Shown one piece after another: positions 5,128 to 12,212 of a stretch of 20,068 bases of DNA. The stretch comes from a virus. The DNA is taken from the IMG/VR virus record IMGVR_UViG_3300037042_003003, positions 1 to 20,068 of that record. One strand, written 5' to 3'. The notes under the pieces are model-generated. The model was not told the origin of the DNA. It did no database searches and saw only the letters and a list, made by a program, of their open reading frames with translations. The position numbers and the translations under genes are program-made. Position 1 is the first letter of the stretch; each line of letters opens with the position of its first letter.

Positions 5128-5379
5128 ATGTCAATAGGAACAGCTGAATACATCCGCTTTTACATATATAGAGATTGTCCTGCATACTCGTTTCCTCCAT
5201 GTGTATATGGGCACAACGCATGCTCATGCACTGATGAGGCTGGCGGTCCATGTATCAATGAAGCAGAGGCAGACAACGACCAGTCCGTAAACGTTTTTGA
5301 AGCATCTCGAATCATCGATTCCGTATACGTCAAAAATAACGACAACTACGAATTATTAATAATAGATGATGAAAATTAA
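5128..5379 (+). CDS. hypothetical protein, 83 aa, cysteine-bearing, downstream of pseudoknot 3
   Basis: ATG 5128 is preferred over the in-frame ATG 5092, which lies inside the pseudoknot; no ribosome site is present (AGAAAGACAACACA). The N-terminal half has five cysteines (CPAY, PPCVYGHNACSCTD, GGPCI), suggesting a small metal-bound or disulfide knuckle. The C-terminal half is acidic. Not recognised. Confidence 0.72.
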   Translation: MSIGTAEYIRFYIYRDCPAYSFPPCVYGHNACSCTDEAGGPCINEAEADNDQSVNVFEASRIIDSVYVKNNDNYELLIIDDEN

Positions 5380-5401
5380 TAGATAAAAAAAGGTACACAC
5401 A

Positions 5402-5665
5402 ATGAAATACACAGAGCCAACGTTTCGTAATCTAGTAGATCAAATGTTCGATAAAACCATGGGGATAACTACTGCTGACTTACCTGATTGGAGTCTTTGG
5501 GAATACTTTGACCTTGAATACGATTACACTCAAAAAGAAATCAACGAATGTGTTCAACAAGCATTCATTGATGGGTTGGTGGAAGCTGATGCTCCAAGCG
5601 ATTTACTGATTGAAATAATGCAAGACGTAATAAAACTACAAACTAACACACTAGGAGAGATTTAA
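5402..5665 (+). CDS. hypothetical protein, 87 aa, acidic
   Basis: Start ATG 5402 follows AAAAAAAGG and the recurrent ACACAATG context. A highly acidic, helical protein (DLEYDYTQKEINECVQQAFI; LLIEIMQDVIKL). Acidic small phage proteins can mimic DNA, but no motif supports that here. Two bases separate it from the next gene. Confidence 0.75.
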   Translation: MKYTEPTFRNLVDQMFDKTMGITTADLPDWSLWEYFDLEYDYTQKEINECVQQAFIDGLVEADAPSDLLIEIMQDVIKLQTNTLGEI

Positions 5666-5667
5666 CT

Positions 5668-6045
5668 ATGAATACCTGCTACGGCTGGACTAATTACGCA
5701 ACATGGTTGTTTTATCTGCATTATCAACAGGAAGTAGAGAACTGGTATCAAGACTATGATGACGAACAACGTGAACATCTTGATGAGTCAGATCTTCAAA
5801 GTTACTTTGAAGAGATGTATGGCGAAATGATTTGGAGCATTGCAAATATCTATCTCACTGATGAAATCGGTAAAATCTATCTCACTGATGTAATCGGTAA
5901 TGAGATGCGTGAAATCAACTGGAGGGAAATACTAAAAACACTACGCGAAGATGACGAGCCTATCGTTGACAGTTGGACGGAAGAAACCGCATTGTCAAAT
6001 TCTCTTGATCATGTTGCAGAAAACAAAAATAAAGAAAGAAACTAA
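5668..6045 (+). CDS. phage protein with GWTNYATW N-terminus, 125 aa
   Basis: The N-terminus CYGWTNYATWLFYLHYQQEV matches a motif (GWxNYxTW followed by a short helix) that recurs in a small, functionally unknown phage protein family, which I believe is catalogued as DUF7249. The rest is very acidic and helical. A strong AGGAGA precedes ATG 5668. The protein contains an in-frame 9-residue duplication (IYLTDEIGK/IYLTDVIGN), encoded by the 27-bp tandem repeat at 5848-5901. The stop codon overlaps the next start (TAATG). Confidence 0.75.
   Translation: MNTCYGWTNYATWLFYLHYQQEVENWYQDYDDEQREHLDESDLQSYFEEMYGEMIWSIANIYLTDEIGKIYLTDVIGNEMREINWREILKTLREDDEPIVDSWTEETALSNSLDHVAENKNKERN
5848..5901 (+). repeat. 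27-bp tandem duplication inside a CDS
   Basis: Two units of 27 bases (5848-5874 and 5875-5901) differ at about two positions (GAAATC versus GTAATC, and the last base). The length is a multiple of three, so the reading frame is kept. This is a recent slippage-type duplication. Confidence 0.85.
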
Positions 6046-6365
6046 TGACACATTTCCAATGCCTTAACGCAAAATTAGTTGCAGAACTGCTTACATGTCT
6101 GCACAACTCACCGACTTTTGACACACTCCAAACCTACGTCTACAATCAATCGTACGCTGATCTTGGCGAATTACTTAGTCAGTTTCATCCTATGATTGAT
6201 GGTTTACAATTTTGTATTGGAAAAGTGGACGGCCACAACGCCTTTGAAGAGATTGTCCTTGACATATTAAATCAAGTCTTTGAGTATTACTTCTGTCGGC
6301 CCGGTGATCTATACGACGCTGAAAAAATGTTTGAGAAGTTTTGCGCGCGTTCGTCAAATTCGTAA
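6045..6365 (+). CDS. hypothetical protein, 106 aa
   Basis: ATG 6045 shares its A with the previous TAA stop. The protein is mixed helical with scattered cysteines (FQCLNAKLVAELLTCLH; FEYYFCRPGDLYDAEKMFEKF). No recognisable family or membrane segment. Pseudoknot copy 4 starts 11 bases after its stop. Confidence 0.75.
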   Translation: MTHFQCLNAKLVAELLTCLHNSPTFDTLQTYVYNQSYADLGELLSQFHPMIDGLQFCIGKVDGHNAFEEIVLDILNQVFEYYFCRPGDLYDAEKMFEKFCARSSNS

Positions 6366-6376
6366 CCATTGTTGAT

Positions 6377-6405
6377 GTGAGGGGTGCGTCTCACTAACAA
6401 CGCAC
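6377..6405 (+). promoter_or_regulatory. intercistronic RNA pseudoknot element, copy 4
   Basis: Stem 1 is GTGAG 6377-6381 with CTCAC 6390-6394; stem 2 is GTGCG 6384-6388 with CGCAC 6401-6405; loops are GG, T and TAACAA. It carries the G-C version of the covarying pair. The leader to ATG 6431 is the longest of the four (25 bases) and contains no GG. Confidence 0.82.
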
Positions 6406-6430
6406 AAATACACAATAGTAAAGAAACACA

Positions 6431-6673
6431 ATGAAAAAATTAAAACTCGTGTCTGTTCCAATGTTTAATGCTCCCGGCGTACTGCGTTGGGCACGCCACT
6501 TTTATCGCATGACTAACTGCTCAGGTAAAGATAAGAAATATTTCTTGGGCGTAATGCGTGCTTGGGTACAACGAGATGCTAAGTATTGTCTTGAATGCGC
6601 AGACGAATTCATTGAATGGAATGTCAATGAAGAGTTTGTAACAATCACGGTCGATAGAAGGAAAAAGAAATGA
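6431..6673 (+). CDS. hypothetical protein, 80 aa, basic, downstream of pseudoknot 4
   Basis: The start is ATG 6431 in the AACACAATG context, with only AGTAAAGAAA upstream. The protein is basic and aromatic (VLRWARHFYRM, KDKKYFLGVMRAWVQRD) and ends VDRRKKK, so nucleic-acid binding is possible. Not recognised. Overlaps the next gene by ATGA. Confidence 0.75.
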   Translation: MKKLKLVSVPMFNAPGVLRWARHFYRMTNCSGKDKKYFLGVMRAWVQRDAKYCLECADEFIEWNVNEEFVTITVDRRKKK

Positions 6674-6987
6674 AACCACATAATCCTGTTGTATACAAAT
6701 ACGAATTATGGTCTACATATGGTGACAATACACCAAATGAAGAGGTTACTGTCTATTTGAAAACATATAGAAATCAACCAAGCAACGTCACTGTACGACG
6801 AGAGTTAGTCAACCTGATTGGATGCGCCGGTTTACGCCGTGGCATTGAACAAAGTTACGATGGAGATCAATATCGTATTTACAGCGAACGTCATTGTTTA
6901 GTTGGTTTTGCTAGTATTTGGTGCAATAACACACACAAAACATTTAATGTTTTACGTGCAGTAATGGAAGACAGAGTAGACGACTAG
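6670..6987 (+). CDS. hypothetical protein, 105 aa
   Basis: Has AAGGA about nine bases before ATG 6670, which overlaps the previous TGA. Beta-rich N-terminus (VVYKYELWSTYGDN, EVTVYLKTYRN) and a central SNVTVRRELVNLIGCAGLRR segment. No family recognised. Confidence 0.75.
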   Translation: MKPHNPVVYKYELWSTYGDNTPNEEVTVYLKTYRNQPSNVTVRRELVNLIGCAGLRRGIEQSYDGDQYRIYSERHCLVGFASIWCNNTHKTFNVLRAVMEDRVDD

Positions 6988-7028
6988 ATACTCAGATGAA
7001 TTTGGTATTGGAACACAAAGGATTAAAT

Positions 7029-7931
7029 ATGACGGCAAAAGAATATCTCAATAAATTTGGGCTGGATGCAAATCCAGCTCTTTTTACTAATGTACATAAT
7101 GGTAAACACATGAAACCAAAGTACAACACATACTGTATTTACAACGGCCTTAGCCAACTATCATGGTCTAAACCACAACCAATCATTGTATGCATGTCTA
7201 ACTGTCAGACTAACAATAAAGACTACAACATCAAAACTGGTGACATGTTGCAAACATACATCATTATGCGTGATGTGCATCCACAAGATGCTATTGACAC
7301 AAGTCTAGACAGATCTATCTGTGGTAACTGCAAGCATATGAAAACTTGGAAGAAAGACCCACGTACTGGCAAGTGGAAACGTGTGCGTACATGCTACGTC
7401 AATATAGGTAAAGGCACTACTGGTGTATGGCAATCATTCCAAAAAGGCAACATGCCTATTGTGTCTAGTATAGTTGCAGCAACTATTGCTTGGGTGTCTG
7501 GTAAAGAGTTACGTATGGGAACGTATGGTGACCCTGTAGCAGCACCATTCCCTATATGGAATGACATGCTTAGATACAGCCATGGCCATCGTGGTTACAC
7601 ACATCAGTGGCGTGAGCCTATTGCACAGCCATTCAAAGGCATATTGCAAGCTTCATGTGATACTTATGCCGATCAAGCAGAGGCTAAACGAGCTGGCTGG
7701 GGTACATTCACAGTCCTGCCACACGAAGACTACGACAGTTATCGCCACACTGCTTATGCCCTTGGCATGAAGCAATGCCCTAGTGACCCATTCATCAACG
7801 AGGCCAGAGCAATGCGTAACATGTTGCAGATGGTGCACATGACTTGCGTAACGTGTCATAAATCTCTCCAATGTGATGGCGATAGCGATATTGTCATCCG
7901 CGCTCATGGAAGCGCATCCCGCTGGGTTTGA
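7029..7931 (+). CDS. conserved cysteine-rich phage protein, 300 aa
   Basis: I choose ATG 7029, six bases after AAAGGA (7017-7022), over the in-frame ATG 6996, which has no ribosome site. The order of motifs recalls a family I have seen in many phages without an assigned activity. It runs CGNC (98-101) with a third Cys at 122 (TCYVN), RMGTYGDPVAAP (162-173), GYTHQW (189-194), AGWGTFTV (222-229), a Cys at 250 before PSD, and a CVTC pair at 273-276 with Cys 282. The cysteine clusters suggest iron-sulfur or zinc binding. It is the longest gene of the accessory region. A 7-bp hairpin (7063-7079 region) lies near its start. Confidence 0.8.
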   Translation: MTAKEYLNKFGLDANPALFTNVHNGKHMKPKYNTYCIYNGLSQLSWSKPQPIIVCMSNCQTNNKDYNIKTGDMLQTYIIMRDVHPQDAIDTSLDRSICGNCKHMKTWKKDPRTGKWKRVRTCYVNIGKGTTGVWQSFQKGNMPIVSSIVAATIAWVSGKELRMGTYGDPVAAPFPIWNDMLRYSHGHRGYTHQWREPIAQPFKGILQASCDTYADQAEAKRAGWGTFTVLPHEDYDSYRHTAYALGMKQCPSDPFINEARAMRNMLQMVHMTCVTCHKSLQCDGDSDIVIRAHGSASRWV

Positions 7932-7961
7932 TCAAACACAATAAATAAAAGGTAAATAAAC

Positions 7962-8375
7962 ATGTTCTACTCAATAGCAGACAACGACGAATGGTCGCAA
8001 GATCACTGGGATGAAAGGGGGCATTACACTACAGATGGTGAGTGCCTATCGCCATCCAATGGCATATATTTTATGGCTGCCCTTGGCAAGCGTATTTTTA
8101 AATCCATTGATGTACGTTATACCGATGCAGCAATACGTTGTTTCATCAACGAACAAGAAATACAAAGCGCAGTCAAAGTTACGGAAAATGAGATCGTAAA
8201 GTTTCTTGCTTTAGTTCAGTCCGTGTATCACGAACGTACCATAGAAGAGTTTAATGAAGCAATGTGGGAATACGTCGATGACTGTGCATACAGCTACTGG
8301 AATGACGTATTTAGTGCGCATGACTTATGTCTTGCATGCAGATTACAAGAACCAGATGGGTGGCCAGTGCCATGA
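7962..8375 (+). CDS. hypothetical protein, 137 aa, acidic
   Basis: AAAAGG lies about 10 bases before ATG 7962. The protein is acidic and tryptophan-rich (DNDEWSQDHWDERGHY; EEFNEAMWEYVDDCAYSYWNDVF), ending in CLACRLQEPDGW with a CxxC. Not recognised. The stop overlaps the next start as ATGA. Confidence 0.75.
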   Translation: MFYSIADNDEWSQDHWDERGHYTTDGECLSPSNGIYFMAALGKRIFKSIDVRYTDAAIRCFINEQEIQSAVKVTENEIVKFLALVQSVYHERTIEEFNEAMWEYVDDCAYSYWNDVFSAHDLCLACRLQEPDGWPVP

Positions 8376-8671
8376 CACCAGAAGAAGTAGCAAGGATTGA
8401 TGTAGAGATGACTGAAGAACTGCGTTTATTCCGGGAGAAATACCCGGAATATCTCATTGATGTGTGGGGTCCATACGACTTTGTGACACAACTAAGTAAG
8501 AATCTTGGACAAGTTGAAACGGGTGAGTTTGATCGTGATGCTGCAAAGAACTGGCATCACTGGACAGACGTTGTAGAGATATTGCGTGATTGCCATGATG
8601 CAGCTATTGGCACAAATTGGGAAACAATTAGACAAGCAGTAGAGGAGATAGAACGATATGCAAGCAAGTGA
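8372..8671 (+). CDS. hypothetical protein, 99 aa
   Basis: I place the start at ATG 8372 in an ATGA overlap; a frame extension to 8327 would lie wholly over the previous gene. An acidic helical protein (EEVARIDVEMTEELRLFREK; WHHWTDVVEILRDCHDAA). Not recognised. An 8-bp inverted repeat (ATTCCGGG/CCCGGAAT) lies near 8428-8450. Confidence 0.72.
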   Translation: MTPEEVARIDVEMTEELRLFREKYPEYLIDVWGPYDFVTQLSKNLGQVETGEFDRDAAKNWHHWTDVVEILRDCHDAAIGTNWETIRQAVEEIERYASK

Positions 8672-8984
8672 CACACACATCAAGTGGGTAGTGGGTAGTA
8701 TTGACAACGAGTTTTGGTATGACCAAATCACAGAAGGATTACATCACTGTGAGTGGGTTACCAAGTGGCATGCTGCTTGGGTCACCAAGCCTGAGCTTTG
8801 GTACATAGATATACATGATGACGAAGGTGAGATACATACGATATCTCCACGAGATGTCCTAGATAATCTTACAAAGTCATGGACGCAAGGTGATCGATCC
8901 TTTGAAGAACAGCAACAAGTCGATCAAGATGTGATTGACGCAATGCTTCAAGAACTATGCTTTGGTGAGTTAGTTTACGGTTAA
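8658..8984 (+). CDS. hypothetical protein, 108 aa
   Basis: Has AGAGGAGA upstream and overlaps the preceding gene by 14 bases. Tryptophan-rich N-terminal half (HIKWVVGSIDNEFWYDQI, CEWVTKWHAAWV) and an acidic helical C-terminus. Not recognised. Confidence 0.75.
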   Translation: MQASDTHIKWVVGSIDNEFWYDQITEGLHHCEWVTKWHAAWVTKPELWYIDIHDDEGEIHTISPRDVLDNLTKSWTQGDRSFEEQQQVDQDVIDAMLQELCFGELVYG

Positions 8985-8995
8985 GGAGTAACACA

Positions 8996-9502
8996 ATGCC
9001 GAATTGGTGCGATAACACATTTATAGTATCTGGTAGTAACATTGACGATGTCACAAAATGGCACACAGAAAACACATCTAAAGATCAACATGATCTTTAT
9101 CAAGTAGATTTTAATGGGTCAGTTCCCATGCCAGATGAAGAAGATGGTAACAACTGGTACGAATGGTCCTTATCTAATTGGGGGACCAAATGGAATGCAT
9201 GTTACGGATGCATACTAGAAAGCATTGGTAACGATAACGAGTTACGGTATTCGTTTGACACAGCATGGGGGCCACCACGAGAGTGGTTTATAATCATGAG
9301 TGCAAAGTATCCCAAGCTTAACTTTGCAATGCACTACTCAGAGCCGGGTATGTGCTTTGCTGGCACTATAAGTAGACAAGATGGTTACATTGACGAAGTG
9401 CAGCGAGTAAATGATGAACTTACTGATGATGACAAACAAGCAATGGGATACACACCATGCGAGTGTTGTAATGGATGGGAAGAAGAATGTATGTGTGATT
9501 GA
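8996..9502 (+). CDS. YubB/DUF1281-type ferredoxin-like-domain protein, 168 aa
   Basis: The N-terminus MPNWCDNTFIVSG is the hallmark opening of the DUF1281/YubB family (Api92-like phage and plasmid proteins). The downstream pattern also fits: FNGSVPMPDE, then WYEWSLSNWGTKWNA, then FDTAWGPPREW. Members are small alpha-beta proteins of unknown molecular role, common on phages and conjugative plasmids. The C-terminus ends in a cysteine cluster (CECCNGWEEECMCD) that may bind metal. AAGGAG (8984-8989) sets the start at 8996. Confidence 0.88.
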   Translation: MPNWCDNTFIVSGSNIDDVTKWHTENTSKDQHDLYQVDFNGSVPMPDEEDGNNWYEWSLSNWGTKWNACYGCILESIGNDNELRYSFDTAWGPPREWFIIMSAKYPKLNFAMHYSEPGMCFAGTISRQDGYIDEVQRVNDELTDDDKQAMGYTPCECCNGWEEECMCD

Positions 9503-9551
9503 TTACTTACGGTACAATACAAGTAATACATTTATTAATAGAAAGGTTTTT

Positions 9552-9950
9552 ATGTTACAAGAATTAATTGACATGTTAAATGCAATGAAACAAAATAGTG
9601 ATTACAAAGAAGGATGGAGTAAATTAGAACCACTAATTGGATTAAATGGCATAATTTCATTATCATGGCCACAATGGAGACTTAAATTAGTTACATTCAG
9701 AATGCCACGTGAATGGGATAACACACCAGAATCCGCACAAGAAATCAAAACAATAGACAATTTGTTTTGGCACAATGACAAAATTATTTGGATTACAGAC
9801 AAAAATAAAAATGATTACAATGCAACAGAGTTAGAACGTGTTGCAGTTACGGATGTAGTAGATGAGTTTTTATCAGGTAATTGGACACCACCTTGGAAAT
9901 GCGGGTATTGTGTTACTCGTCACAAAGGCACAACAATACCTAAATTCTAA
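9552..9950 (+). CDS. hypothetical protein, 132 aa
   Basis: AAAGG (9542-9546) lies five bases before ATG 9552; the open frame further upstream overlaps the YubB-type gene and is not used. The 49-base gap before it carries a 7-bp stem (9502-9508/9521-9527). The protein has a helical N-terminus and a CGYC knuckle near the C-terminus (WKCGYCVTRHKG). Not recognised. The stop overlaps the next start (TAATG). Confidence 0.75.
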   Translation: MLQELIDMLNAMKQNSDYKEGWSKLEPLIGLNGIISLSWPQWRLKLVTFRMPREWDNTPESAQEIKTIDNLFWHNDKIIWITDKNKNDYNATELERVAVTDVVDEFLSGNWTPPWKCGYCVTRHKGTTIPKF

Positions 9951-10507
9951 TGCCAAGTAGAAGACGCACTAACTATCACGCTGTAGCCTATACCATTAAA
10001 GGTTTAGGCTATAGCGTTACTGTTTCAAATCAATTTGTTGCAAAAATTATATATCAATATTGGATTATGATTGCTGAGCAAAAAAAATTAACAGGAGATG
10101 TGTCAGTTTATGCATTAATGTCACCAAACGGTTGGTCTACTTGGAGTAGAAAACACATCATTGCCCTTATGAATAATTTATGGAAATGGAGATTAATGTG
10201 TAAAACAATTATTACAAACGAACAAACAAAAGAAACAATTTCAAATACACAGTTCAAAGTAACAGGAGATGACTATGAACGAAATGCTAATTATGAATAT
10301 AAACAAATGCCTACAGCAGTTTTACACGCATTGCATAATGCAATGTTTTATCCAAATGTATTACAAATTTTACTGCGAGCGCCAACAGCTCTTGCAGCTA
10401 AAATTGGAATAAAAACAGAAGGTTATTTACATTGGCCTGACGGATCAAAAGTAGACCACATAGATAAAGTGTGGGAGTATTTACATTTTGAAGTCAAACG
10501 TACCTAA
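9950..10507 (+). CDS. hypothetical protein, 185 aa, possible DNA-binding
   Basis: The basic N-terminus (MPSRRRTNYHAVAY) is followed by helices with a winged-helix-like spacing (FVAKIIYQYWIMIAEQKK; SRKHIIALMNNLWKWRLM; then a short strand pair). That layout would suit a DNA-binding or replication-accessory protein, but no family is recognised. AT-rich. It is followed by a short frame and the VRR-NUC gene. Confidence 0.75.
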   Translation: MPSRRRTNYHAVAYTIKGLGYSVTVSNQFVAKIIYQYWIMIAEQKKLTGDVSVYALMSPNGWSTWSRKHIIALMNNLWKWRLMCKTIITNEQTKETISNTQFKVTGDDYERNANYEYKQMPTAVLHALHNAMFYPNVLQILLRAPTALAAKIGIKTEGYLHWPDGSKVDHIDKVWEYLHFEVKRT

Positions 10508-10598
10508 TCCTCGTGTCACATGTTTATTACAATTAATGATATCAATTGCAATATACATATTAATTTGGTTTCACGATTATATTAAGTCAAACGAATGA
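10488..10598 (+). CDS. candidate small membrane peptide, 36 aa, TTG start
   Basis: The 87-base gap between the 185-residue gene and the nuclease gene is open in one frame that ends in TGA overlapping the nuclease ATG (ATGA), the coupling arrangement used across this genome. GGGAG (10473-10477) lies 10 bases before TTG 10488. The peptide has one hydrophobic span (LLQLMISIAIYILIWF) and a polar tail. An internal ATG (10536) would give only 20 residues. Supported by coupling and the span, not by similarity. Confidence 0.45.
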   Translation: MKSNVPNPRVTCLLQLMISIAIYILIWFHDYIKSNE

Positions 10599-10975
10599 GA
10601 CGTAAAGCAGAATCAACATTTCAAAGTCAAGTAACAACACTGCTAACTGCATGTGGATACACAGTAATTGAAGTAGGTAAGTCACGTGGAAAAACACGAT
10701 GTCCTATTTGCAAAACATATCACTATTCCACTGGGTGGCAAGGTAATACAATAGGTGCGCCAGATATATATGTGCATCATAAAGACTGGAGATTTTGCTC
10801 TACAGGTATAGAACTTAAAACAGAGAAAGGAGCAGTTAGATATGAACAACAACTATTAGCCGAAAAACACATCACCATTATTTGCAGAAATATGGAAGAT
10901 GTCATCACACATATAGTATCAATTGATAAATTATTTAATGTACAAACAAAATTGGAGAATCTTAAATGGATTTAA
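10595..10975 (+). CDS. VRR-NUC (PD-(D/E)XK) nuclease, 126 aa
   Basis: Shows the VRR-NUC signature: a helix with a Glu near the start (AESTFQSQVTTLLTACGY), GAPDIYV (residues 54-60, catalytic Asp 57), IELKTEKG (72-79, the ELK of the active site) and YEQQLLAE (83-90, conserved Gln). Length fits the stand-alone phage form. Such enzymes act on branched or flap DNA in replication and recombination. A CPIC pair (36-39) in an insert before the active site could bind zinc with partners not obvious here. It lies directly upstream of the recombination module. Starts by ATGA overlap with the short frame before it. Confidence 0.88.
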   Translation: MRRKAESTFQSQVTTLLTACGYTVIEVGKSRGKTRCPICKTYHYSTGWQGNTIGAPDIYVHHKDWRFCSTGIELKTEKGAVRYEQQLLAEKHITIICRNMEDVITHIVSIDKLFNVQTKLENLKWI

Positions 10976-11625
10976 ATAGAATCTGGCCTATGTTGCTAGA
11001 TAATCACGACAAATGGTTAGACTTTGAACCACACACAACATGTTGGGTAGCTAGAAATTCTGAACAAACAGATGCTATTTCATGTACTCAAAAAGGCATG
11101 TGGTTGTTTGGTAACGTGTGGTCAAGTAAAGACATTGCTATTAAAAGTTTAAATGCTGATGGTCAAGGGCCAGATGACTACAAATTAGCTGAAGTTTCAC
11201 TGTCTGAGTTACTTACTGTATACAGAGCAATAAATTACGATAACGTGTTAATGACAGTTATTGGCATATCTACAGGAATACAATTGTCTACAACATATGT
11301 ACCAACAAATAGATTAGTTACTGATCCAGCATTAATTTGGTTATATGCAAAAGATAAAAAAGGTGATTACCTTTTACATGAAAATGCACTAATTGTAGGC
11401 CTCACGCCACTTACATTATTAGCAGAGTTGTCAGATATATATCCAACATTTGATATAGATTTAGTAGAAGGAAAATATACATTACATGCTAATCCTTTTG
11501 CAGATTTAGTTTCTAAAGTTGACGCTTTTTACACAACATTTGAAGTATGGCAAATAAAAACAGAAATGATATTTAGTCGTACTTTTAGAGAAATGAAAGA
11601 ACAATACAATGACAAAGGAGAATAA
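10966..11625 (+). CDS. hypothetical protein, 219 aa
   Basis: GGAGAATCTTAA precedes ATG 10966, inside the end of the nuclease gene (10-base overlap). A soluble mixed protein with an aromatic N-terminus (IWPMLLDNHDKWLDF) and a basic-acidic helical C-terminus (TFREMKEQYNDKGE). Position between the nuclease and the annealing-protein candidate suggests a DNA-metabolism role; no motif was identified. Confidence 0.78.
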   Translation: MDLNRIWPMLLDNHDKWLDFEPHTTCWVARNSEQTDAISCTQKGMWLFGNVWSSKDIAIKSLNADGQGPDDYKLAEVSLSELLTVYRAINYDNVLMTVIGISTGIQLSTTYVPTNRLVTDPALIWLYAKDKKGDYLLHENALIVGLTPLTLLAELSDIYPTFDIDLVEGKYTLHANPFADLVSKVDAFYTTFEVWQIKTEMIFSRTFREMKEQYNDKGE

Positions 11626-11626
11626 A

Positions 11627-12211
11627 ATGTTTAACCCAAAAGAACACTTCATTAACTTAAAAGGTAAGCAGTACTTGCCTGTGGCTCCACGTATTGCTTG
11701 GTTCCGTGAAGAACACTGGGACTGGACAATCATGACGTATGCAGTACCCGACCTTTCGGGTGTTGACTACACTACATTTGCAGCAGAAATCTTAGATGAA
11801 ACCGGAAGGCTTATTGCTAAAGCTCACAAAACAGAGCATGAAAAACACTTTGCTGATTACCGTGAGAAAGCAGAAACGGGCGCTATTGGGAGAGCATTGG
11901 CCTTGTGTGGGTATGGCACATTGTTTGCTCAAGAGTTAGATGAACCCGTAACTCCTGCTGGTGATTTACGTATTGTTGATGCTCCACAAGTGATTAAAGT
12001 TACGACGCTTACTCCGGGCAAACAGTTTGCTTTAGAATGCAAACGTATTTGGGGGTCAGATATTACACCGTCAGACATGAAACGTGTATTTGCTAAACTT
12101 ACTGGACATTCAGACACAAGTGATCAAAACTTGCGTTTAGTAACAGAAGTGTTAATGGGATTCAATACACCTGAAGAGGCAGAAGCAGTGTTCTTTACAG
12201 AGGAAGATTAA
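11627..12211 (+). CDS. candidate single-strand annealing protein (Rad52-like), 194 aa
   Basis: The start ATG 11627 has AAAGGAG (11614-11620) at good spacing. The protein belongs to a phage family recognisable by LPVAPRIAWFREEH (17-30), a strand with GRLIAKAHKTEH (60-71) and EKAETGAIGRALALCGYGT (80-98). The last motif resembles the conserved helix of Rad52/ERF-type annealing proteins (AxTxAxxRALxxxG), which supports a role in pairing complementary single strands during phage recombination. A Gam/Gp157-like gene follows at once and a nuclease precedes, the usual company of such proteins. The C-terminal third is likely a flexible binding tail. Assignment to a precise family is inferred. Confidence 0.65.
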   Translation: MFNPKEHFINLKGKQYLPVAPRIAWFREEHWDWTIMTYAVPDLSGVDYTTFAAEILDETGRLIAKAHKTEHEKHFADYREKAETGAIGRALALCGYGTLFAQELDEPVTPAGDLRIVDAPQVIKVTTLTPGKQFALECKRIWGSDITPSDMKRVFAKLTGHSDTSDQNLRLVTEVLMGFNTPEEAEAVFFTEED

Positions 12212-12212
12212 A

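Noticed and set aside
3646-6405. CRISPR array or preQ1-type riboswitch as the explanation of the repeated element
   Set aside because: Copies are hundreds of bases apart with genes between, so not an array. The pseudoknot resembles preQ1-I in size only; its stem sequences and placement before four unrelated genes do not match that riboswitch.
9499-9518. Promoter in the gap before 9552 (TTGATT and TACAAT)
   Set aside because: The spacing is only 8 bases, and the sequence is better explained by the 7-bp stem there.
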